Assembly: GCA_964551305.1 (NCBI GenBank)
Contig: CAZKBT010000049.1
Location: 1-22,423, forward strand
Reading direction: 5' to 3'
DNA from: JBAZDC01 sp041654595
GTDB lineage: Bacteria > Pseudomonadota > Gammaproteobacteria > Burkholderiales > Burkholderiaceae_B
Length of the DNA stretch: 22,423 bases
Position 1 is the stretch's first letter; the number at the start of each line of letters is the position of its first letter. The translations under genes and the position numbers were made by a program. The notes below the pieces were generated by a model. The model did not search any database and was not told the DNA's origin. It saw only the letters and a list, made by a program, of their open reading frames with translations. This document shows, in pieces, positions 17,132 through 22,423 of the stretch.

Positions 17132-18345
17132 CCCGGCCCGTGACGACGCCCTCTGAAGAGCACGCGCCGGTGGGGTTGGTCCTGATGGGGGGCGGCGCGC
17201 GGGCGGCGTATCAAGTGGGCGTGCTTGCCGGTTTGATGGAAATACTGGATCCCAAGCGCAAGCCCGGCTTCGTCAACCCTTTCGGCATTGTTTGCGGCAC
17301 CTCAGCGGGCGCGATCAACGCGGCGGCGCTCGCATGCCGCGCCGACGACCCCCATAGAGCGGCGGCGCGTCTGCAATCCCTATGGTGCAGCTTGCATACC
17401 GGCATGGTGTATCACGCCGATGCCTTGGGTCTTCTACGCTCGGGCGTACACTGGCTGTCCATGCTGGCCCTGGGGTGGCTGTTTCCCGGCGCGCGGCGCA
17501 ACCAGCCGCGTTCTTTGCTGGACAACGCGCCGCTGGCCGGCTTGCTGTCGTCGACGCTGGATTTCAGCCGCCTGCAGCGCAATCTAGAAAACGGCAGCCT
17601 GAATGCGCTGGCGATCATGGCGACCGCCTACACCTCGGGCGAGCACATGACCTTTTATCAATCGCCGCGCGTGATCAAACCCTGGCGGCGTTCATTGCGC
17701 CAGGCGGTGCCGTCGGTCATCGGCGTCGATCATTTGATGGCGTCCAGCGCCATTCCTTTCGTTTTTCCCGCGCGTCCCATTCTGGTCGAGGGCCGCACCG
17801 AATGGTGCGGCGACGGGTCCATGCGCCAATTGGCGCCCATCAGTCCTGCGATACACCTGGGCGCCCGAAAGGTGGTGGTGATCGGCACCGGCTACAAGGA
17901 CGACACGCATCCGGAGAACCGCGAGGTGGATCCGCCGTACCCGTCGCTGGCCCAGATCGGCGGGCATGTGCTATCCAATCTTTTTCTCGACGGTCTATCG
18001 ATGGATATCGAGCGCACATCGCGAATAAATGACCTGCTTGCGCAAATCCCCCAAAGTAGTTTAAAAAGCGAGTCGTTGCGACCCATCAGCACGTTGGTGC
18101 TGACGCCTAGCCGGTCGCTGGACGAGATGGCCTTGGACAGCTTGCACCAGTTGCCGCGCGCGGCGCGTACGCTTTTTCGCGTACTTGGGGTATCGTCGAA
18201 GTCCGGCGCCGCCGCGGGCGGCGCGTTGATGTCGTATTTATTGTTTGAAGCCAGCTACACTCAGGCGCTCGTCCAGCTGGGGCGGGCCGATTGCATGAGC
18301 CGTGTTGATGAAGTCCATGCGTTTTTCAAGGAGACGCCCTTATGA
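17128..18345 (+). CDS. patatin-like phospholipase
   Basis: A 405-residue serine hydrolase of the patatin family, expected to cleave acyl groups from phospholipids or other lipids. The oxyanion loop GGGARAAYQVGVL is at 21-33, the nucleophile elbow GTSAG at 57-61 (S59), and the catalytic aspartate is D229 in CGDGSMRQLAP, so the Ser-Asp dyad is complete. No signal peptide is seen, so it is probably cytoplasmic or at the inner face of the membrane. A hydrophobic stretch at about 106-120 could contact lipid. The C-terminal part after about residue 265 is not obviously known. It is coupled by ATGA overlaps to the genes on both sides, so the three are made together. Confidence 0.92.
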   Translation: MTRPVTTPSEEHAPVGLVLMGGGARAAYQVGVLAGLMEILDPKRKPGFVNPFGIVCGTSAGAINAAALACRADDPHRAAARLQSLWCSLHTGMVYHADALGLLRSGVHWLSMLALGWLFPGARRNQPRSLLDNAPLAGLLSSTLDFSRLQRNLENGSLNALAIMATAYTSGEHMTFYQSPRVIKPWRRSLRQAVPSVIGVDHLMASSAIPFVFPARPILVEGRTEWCGDGSMRQLAPISPAIHLGARKVVVIGTGYKDDTHPENREVDPPYPSLAQIGGHVLSNLFLDGLSMDIERTSRINDLLAQIPQSSLKSESLRPISTLVLTPSRSLDEMALDSLHQLPRAARTLFRVLGVSSKSGAAAGGALMSYLLFEASYTQALVQLGRADCMSRVDEVHAFFKETPL

Positions 18346-18809
18346 GCTCAGAGCAGACACTACAGAAGAAAATACGCAAGGGCGGCTTGATCGACGCATC
18401 GGTTGCTACCCAGGCTTCGTTGTTTCAGGCCGCGGGCGGCCTGGGCCTGTCGACGTTCGTGGTGGAATGCGATCGCGCGCGCAGCCGCTCCGCGGTGTTG
18501 CGCGCGGTCGTGAAAGCGGTGGATTATCCGGAGTTTTTCGGCGGCAACCTCGAGGCGTTCTACGATTGCCTGTGCGATACCATCCTGGACCAGAAGCAGG
18601 GGGCGGTGCTCTGGTTTCATAATCTGCATTCGGGGGATCCGGCGCTGGAGGAAGATTCCAGGGCCATCCTGACGATATGCGACGACGCGGCGGAGTTTGC
18701 CGCGAACAACGACCGCATCTTCAGTTACGCCGTCGAGCATGCCGGCCGCCACCCCGATCCCGAGCCGGGCATCGCGCCCACCCCTTATTCGGGCGGTGAC
18801 GAAGCCTGA
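18342..18809 (+). CDS. barstar-like ribonuclease-inhibitor family protein
   Basis: A 155-residue protein whose central part (about 36-132) has the barstar fold signature. DYPEFFGGNLEAFYDCLCD at 61-79 aligns with LPEYYGENLDALWDCL of Bacillus barstar, with E71, Y74 and D75 at the places of barstar D35, W38 and D39. D39 is the main barnase contact, so its retention is notable. Barstar itself is about 90 residues; here there is a 35-residue N-terminal addition and a Pro/Gly-rich tail of about 20. AAGGAG lies eight bases before the ATG, which overlaps the patatin stop. No ribonuclease gene is in the window, so the target is unknown. It ends 56 bp from the convergent rsmE. Confidence 0.88.
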   Translation: MSSEQTLQKKIRKGGLIDASVATQASLFQAAGGLGLSTFVVECDRARSRSAVLRAVVKAVDYPEFFGGNLEAFYDCLCDTILDQKQGAVLWFHNLHSGDPALEEDSRAILTICDDAAEFAANNDRIFSYAVEHAGRHPDPEPGIAPTPYSGGDEA

Positions 18810-18865
18810 CGCAGTTGGGCCCGGCCTTGCCTTGAACAGGTCCGGGCGCTCATCCAGGCAGCGGC

Positions 18866-19594
18866 CTAGCCCTCGGTTTTCAAGGCGCTGACTGCGGCTA
18901 TCAGCGCGAGTCCCGCGGTTTCCGTGCGCAGTATGCGGTTGCCGAACCGCAGGGCGATCAACTCGCGTTTTTGAATGATGTCCTGTTCCTGCGGGGACCA
19001 GCCGCCTTCCGGGCCGACCAGTAATGTCACCGCCTGCCGCGCGCCGGCCACCGCCTGCGCCAGCCTCGACGGCGCGTCGGGGTCGCAGAACAGGATGGTG
19101 CGATTTTCCTGGCTGCAGCGCGTGACGCAGGCGTCCAGCGTCATGGGCTCGTCGACGCGCATGAGGCGGTTGCGGCCGCATTGTTCGCTGGCCGACTGCG
19201 CGACGCGGCGCCAATGCTGCATGCGCTTGGCGAGCCGGTCGCCGCGCAATTGGACGATGCTGCGTTGCGCGTCGATGGGCGTCAATCGCCTGGCGCCCAG
19301 CTCCACCGCCTTTTCTATTACCCAATCCATTTTGTCGCCAGAGGGAATGCCTTGGGCCAGCGTGATGTCGAGGCTCAGTTCGCGTTCGACCGGATCGAAA
19401 TGCGTGATCGTCACATTTTTGCCTTCCGGCAGCAGCCGAGCCCGGTATTCGCCGCCTTGGCCGTTGAAAAGGACTATTTCGCTGCCGGGACTCAGGCGCA
19501 GCACGCGCAAGGCATGGTGGGCCGGCCCATCGGGTAGTGCGATGGCATCGCCGACCGCCAGTGCCGTCGCGCAGAAGAATCGAGGTAGGGACAT
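18866..19594 (-). CDS. rsmE: 16S rRNA (uracil1498-N3)-methyltransferase
   Basis: A SPOUT-class methyltransferase of 242 residues that methylates U1498 of 16S rRNA. The N-terminal PUA-like part carries HHALRVLRLSPGSEI (26-40). The C-terminal trefoil knot binds SAM through LLVGPEGGWSPQE (191-203) and RILRTETAGLALIAA (220-234), both diagnostic. Length equals the E. coli enzyme. No strong ribosome binding site is seen before the ATG at 19592-19594. It is divergent from tkt across 140 bp, and two TATGAT boxes lie upstream on the minus strand. Confidence 0.96.
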   Translation of the reverse strand: MSLPRFFCATALAVGDAIALPDGPAHHALRVLRLSPGSEIVLFNGQGGEYRARLLPEGKNVTITHFDPVERELSLDITLAQGIPSGDKMDWVIEKAVELGARRLTPIDAQRSIVQLRGDRLAKRMQHWRRVAQSASEQCGRNRLMRVDEPMTLDACVTRCSQENRTILFCDPDAPSRLAQAVAGARQAVTLLVGPEGGWSPQEQDIIQKRELIALRFGNRILRTETAGLALIAAVSALKTEG

Positions 19595-19635
19595 GGCGGG
19601 TTGCCTGGGTTGCTTATGAGGTTCTCGAGGGCAAA

Positions 19636-19692
19636 ATCATAGCGCAGCGCGGGGTGGTAAAATCTTAGGCTTTGCAAACCTTCATCATAGCG
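19636..19692. repeat. 9-bp direct repeat in the rsmE-tkt gap
   Basis: ATCATAGCG occurs at 19636-19644 and again at 19684-19692, 48 bases apart, within the 140-bp divergent gap. On the minus strand each copy reads CGCTATGAT and so contains a TATGAT -10-like box pointing toward rsmE. They may be tandem promoters or operator copies. I see no matching -35 boxes. A TAAAAT pointing toward tkt lies between the copies. Confidence 0.35.
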
Positions 19693-19734
19693 TCCGGCCG
19701 GTTTTCGGTGTCGGTCGTCTTTCGTGAGTTTTAA

Positions 19735-21780
19735 ATGAGCCCTACGCCCGCCCATGATACGTCCATGGCAACAGCGATACGCATGTTGTCCATGGATGCG
19801 GTCCAACAAGCCAACTCGGGCCACCCCGGCGCCCCCATGGGAATGGCGGAGATAGCTCAGGCGCTGTGGTCGCGCCACCTTCGCCACAATCCCGCCGATC
19901 CCGCCTGGATGGACAGGGACCGTTTCGTCTTGTCCAATGGGCATGGCTCGATGCTCATCTATGCTTTGCTGCACCTGACCGGCTACGACCTGTCCATCGA
20001 CGAATTGAAGAACTTTCGCCAACTGCATTCCAAAACGCCGGGCCATCCGGAAGTCGGCATCACGGCGGGGGTCGAAACGACGACCGGCCCGCTGGGGCAG
20101 GGCTTGGCCAACGCGGTGGGCATGGCCTTGGCGCAAGCGCTGCTGGCTCGCGAATTCAATCGCGACGGCCACGATATCGTCGACCATTATACGTATTGCG
20201 TCGTCGGCGACGGCTGCCTCATGGAGGGCATTTCCCACGAAGTGTGTTCCCTGGCGGGCACCCTGGGTCTGTCCAAGCTGATCGTCCTGTACGACGACAA
20301 CGGTATTTCCATTGACGGACGCGTCGAAAACTGGTTCGGCGACGATACGCCCAAGCGGTTCGAAAGCTATGGCTGGAACGTGATCCGGGCGGTCGACGGC
20401 CATGACGTCGACGCGGTCGATGCCGCCATCAAGCAGGCCAAGGCGCAGTCGGCCGGCGGACGCCCCACGCTGATTTGCTGCCGCACGGTGATCGGCCGCG
20501 GCGCGCCCACCATGGCGGGTACGGAAAAAGTGCATGGCTCGCCCTTGGGCGCCATCGAAATCGCCGCATGCCGCGAACAGATGAACTGGCCGCACGAGCC
20601 GTTCCACGTTCCCGCGGATGTCTATGCCAAGTGGGATGCGAAGGAAAAAGGCGGCGCGCTGCAGTCGGAATGGCAGGCCCGTTTCGATGCCTATGCCAAG
20701 GTCTATCCCGAACTGGCCGCGGAGCTGTCGCGCCGCATGGCGGGCGAGCTGCCAGGCGATTTCGCGGACGAGGCCCGGGCTTTCATCGCGGCCACCAACC
20801 GGAAAGCCGAAACGGTCGCCACCCGCAAGGCGTCGCAATTCGCCATCGCCGCCTTCGCCCAGACGCTGCCTGAGTTCCTGGGCGGTTCGGCCGACCTGAC
20901 CGGATCCAACTTTACCGATTGGAAGGGCGTTGCGCCCGTGCGCGCAGGCGAAGACGGCATTTCCTTCGGCCAGCACATCAATTATGGCGTGCGCGAATTC
21001 GGCATGGCGGCCATCATGAACGGCATCGCCTTGCATGGCGGCTATCTGCCCTTTGGCGGCACCTTCCTGACGTTCTCCGATTATTCGCGCAATGCCTTGC
21101 GCATGGCCGCGCTGATGAAGCAGCGCGTGGTGCACGTCTTCACCCATGATTCGATCGGATTGGGCGAAGACGGTCCGACCCACCAGTCGGTGGAGCATGC
21201 GACCAGCCTGCGGCTGATTCCCAATCTGCACGTCTGGCGTCCTTGCGACACGACGGAAACGGCGGTCGCCTGGGCCGCCGCCATCCAGCGTCCGGCCAGC
21301 CTGGGGACGGCGGTGCGCGATGGAGGGCCGAGCGCGTTGTTGTTGTCGCGCCAGAACCTGCCTTTCGTTCCCCGCGATGAGCAGACGCTGCAGGCGATCG
21401 CCCGCGGAGGCTACGTGCTGCGCGATGCCGCCGACGCGAAGGCGGTCATCATCGCCACCGGATCCGAAGTCGCGCTGGCTCTGGAGGCTCAATCGCAATT
21501 GGCCGAGCGAGGCGTCGCCGTGCGCGTGGTTTCCATGCCGTGCGCCGATGTGTTCGATGTCCAGGATGCGGCATGGCGCGAAGCGGTCCTGCCCAAGGCG
21601 CTGCCCCGTGTCGCGGTCGAGGCGGGCGTGACCGCGGGCTGGTACAAATATGTGGGCCTGGACGGCGTCGTTGTCGGTATCGATACGTACGGCGAGTCCG
21701 CGCCCGCGGGTGTGTTGTTCAAGCATTTTCAGTTGACGACCGAACGCGTGGTTGCGGCGGTCAGGCAGGTTTTACGATAA
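19735..21780 (+). CDS. tkt: transketolase
   Basis: The thiamine-diphosphate enzyme of the pentose phosphate and Calvin-type sugar rearrangements, 681 residues. The ThDP/metal motif runs from GDG (158-160) to N189 in YDDNG. Catalytic positions inferred from the E. coli numbering are H30 (SGHPG), H70 (SNGHGS), H104 (PGHPE), E421 (GVREFGM), H471 (THDSIG) and H483 (GPTHQ). All three domains are complete. The chosen ATG has a weak ribosome binding site; ATG at 19765 is a possible alternative. gap starts 12 bases after the stop, so the two are co-transcribed. Confidence 0.97.
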   Translation: MSPTPAHDTSMATAIRMLSMDAVQQANSGHPGAPMGMAEIAQALWSRHLRHNPADPAWMDRDRFVLSNGHGSMLIYALLHLTGYDLSIDELKNFRQLHSKTPGHPEVGITAGVETTTGPLGQGLANAVGMALAQALLAREFNRDGHDIVDHYTYCVVGDGCLMEGISHEVCSLAGTLGLSKLIVLYDDNGISIDGRVENWFGDDTPKRFESYGWNVIRAVDGHDVDAVDAAIKQAKAQSAGGRPTLICCRTVIGRGAPTMAGTEKVHGSPLGAIEIAACREQMNWPHEPFHVPADVYAKWDAKEKGGALQSEWQARFDAYAKVYPELAAELSRRMAGELPGDFADEARAFIAATNRKAETVATRKASQFAIAAFAQTLPEFLGGSADLTGSNFTDWKGVAPVRAGEDGISFGQHINYGVREFGMAAIMNGIALHGGYLPFGGTFLTFSDYSRNALRMAALMKQRVVHVFTHDSIGLGEDGPTHQSVEHATSLRLIPNLHVWRPCDTTETAVAWAAAIQRPASLGTAVRDGGPSALLLSRQNLPFVPRDEQTLQAIARGGYVLRDAADAKAVIIATGSEVALALEAQSQLAERGVAVRVVSMPCADVFDVQDAAWREAVLPKALPRVAVEAGVTAGWYKYVGLDGVVVGIDTYGESAPAGVLFKHFQLTTERVVAAVRQVLR

Positions 21781-21792
21781 AGGAGAGCAGCA

Positions 21793-22423
21793 ATGACGAT
21801 ACGCGTCGCAATCAATGGTTATGGCCGCATCGGCCGCAATATTCTGCGTGCCCACTACGAAGGTGGAAAAAAGCACGACATCGAGATCGTTGCCATTAAC
21901 GATCTGGGCGATCCCAAGACCAACGCCCACCTGACCCGCTTCGATACGGCTCACGGCAAGTTCCCCGGCACCGTGGAAGTGGACGGCGATTACCTGGTCG
22001 TCAACGGCGACAAGATCCGCGTGCTGGCCAATCGCGATCCTTCCGCGTTGCCTTGGGGCGAGCTCAAGGTCGACGTGGTGCTCGAGTGCACCGGCTTCTT
22101 TACCTCCAAGGAAAAGGCCAGCGCCCACCTGAAGGGCGGCGCGAAGAAAGTCATCATCTCGGCTCCCGGCGGCAAGGACGTGGATGCGACCGTGGTGTAC
22201 GGCGTGAACCATGGCGTATTGAAACCCTCCGATACGGTGATTTCCAATGCGTCGTGCACGACGAACTGCCTGGCTCCGCTGGTCCAGCCCCTGCATCAGA
22301 AGCTGGGCGTGGTGTCGGGCCTGATGACGACCATCCACGCCTACACCAACGACCAGGTACTGACCGATGTCTATCACGAAGACCTGCGCCGCGCGCGCTC
22401 GGCCACGCACAGCATGATTCCGA
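21793..22423 (+). CDS. gap: glyceraldehyde-3-phosphate dehydrogenase, 3' end cut by window
   Basis: The first 210 residues of a type I GAPDH of glycolysis and gluconeogenesis. The NAD-binding motif INGYGRIGRN is at 7-16, the catalytic cysteine is C155 in SNASCTTNCLAP, and the assisting histidine is H182 in TTIHAYTNDQ. AAGGAG precedes the ATG by about 8 bases. The remaining third lies past the window end. With tkt it begins a central-carbon operon; pgk often follows in related genomes but cannot be seen here. Confidence 0.97.
   Translation, partial: MTIRVAINGYGRIGRNILRAHYEGGKKHDIEIVAINDLGDPKTNAHLTRFDTAHGKFPGTVEVDGDYLVVNGDKIRVLANRDPSALPWGELKVDVVLECTGFFTSKEKASAHLKGGAKKVIISAPGGKDVDATVVYGVNHGVLKPSDTVISNASCTTNCLAPLVQPLHQKLGVVSGLMTTIHAYTNDQVLTDVYHEDLRRARSATHSMIP

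Noticed and set aside
18819..18847. Bidirectional terminator between the barstar-like gene and rsmE
   Set aside because: Only a 6-bp GCCCGG/CCGGGC stem with a 17-base loop and no T-run on either strand.
19492..21726. Open frame of 744 codons on the minus strand across tkt
   Set aside because: It is antisense to a complete, unmistakable transketolase, shows no known motif, and has the Arg/Gly/His-rich composition of a shadow frame in GC-rich DNA.

Overview
The window is GC-rich chromosomal DNA of a betaproteobacterium. The gene order, protein sequences and codon use fit Alcaligenaceae (Bordetella or Achromobacter type). That placement is inferred from familiarity with these proteins, not from a search. 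It is mostly conserved housekeeping sequence, densely packed, with no gap above about 210 bp. I saw no tRNA, rRNA, insertion sequence, prophage or CRISPR array. Five gene pairs overlap through an ATGA (stop and start sharing bases), a sign of translational coupling.

Positions 1-7987, minus strand, form a long co-directional block in the order queA, tgt, yajC, secD, secF, miaB, phoH. It joins tRNA modification (queuosine insertion by Tgt and QueA, ms2i6A formation by MiaB) to the SecDF-YajC part of the protein export machinery. It ends in a phoH-type ATPase gene cut by the window edge. The three gaps yajC-secD, secD-secF and secF-miaB each hold a strong GC-rich hairpin without a U-tract.

Positions 8156-12437, plus strand, hold dacB (PBP4-type peptidoglycan carboxypeptidase/endopeptidase) with a good terminator, upp (uracil salvage), and a secreted protein of unknown function. 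Then comes a three-gene cluster of small membrane-associated proteins resembling the E. coli yqjD-yqjE-yqjK group. Positions 12454-13998 (minus) are ubiD of ubiquinone synthesis. Positions 14087-14935 (plus) encode a membrane-anchored lytic transglycosylase, and 14947-16107 (minus) a class I aminotransferase.

Positions 16217-18809, plus strand, are the least ordinary part: three ATGA-coupled genes for a degenerate FAD-linked-oxidase-like protein, a patatin-like phospholipase and a barstar-like protein with no ribonuclease gene nearby. I found no described system that joins these three, so this is the best candidate for something new. Convergent to it is rsmE (16S rRNA m3U1498 methyltransferase, minus). 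The window closes with tkt and the start of gap (plus), which begin a central-carbon operon.
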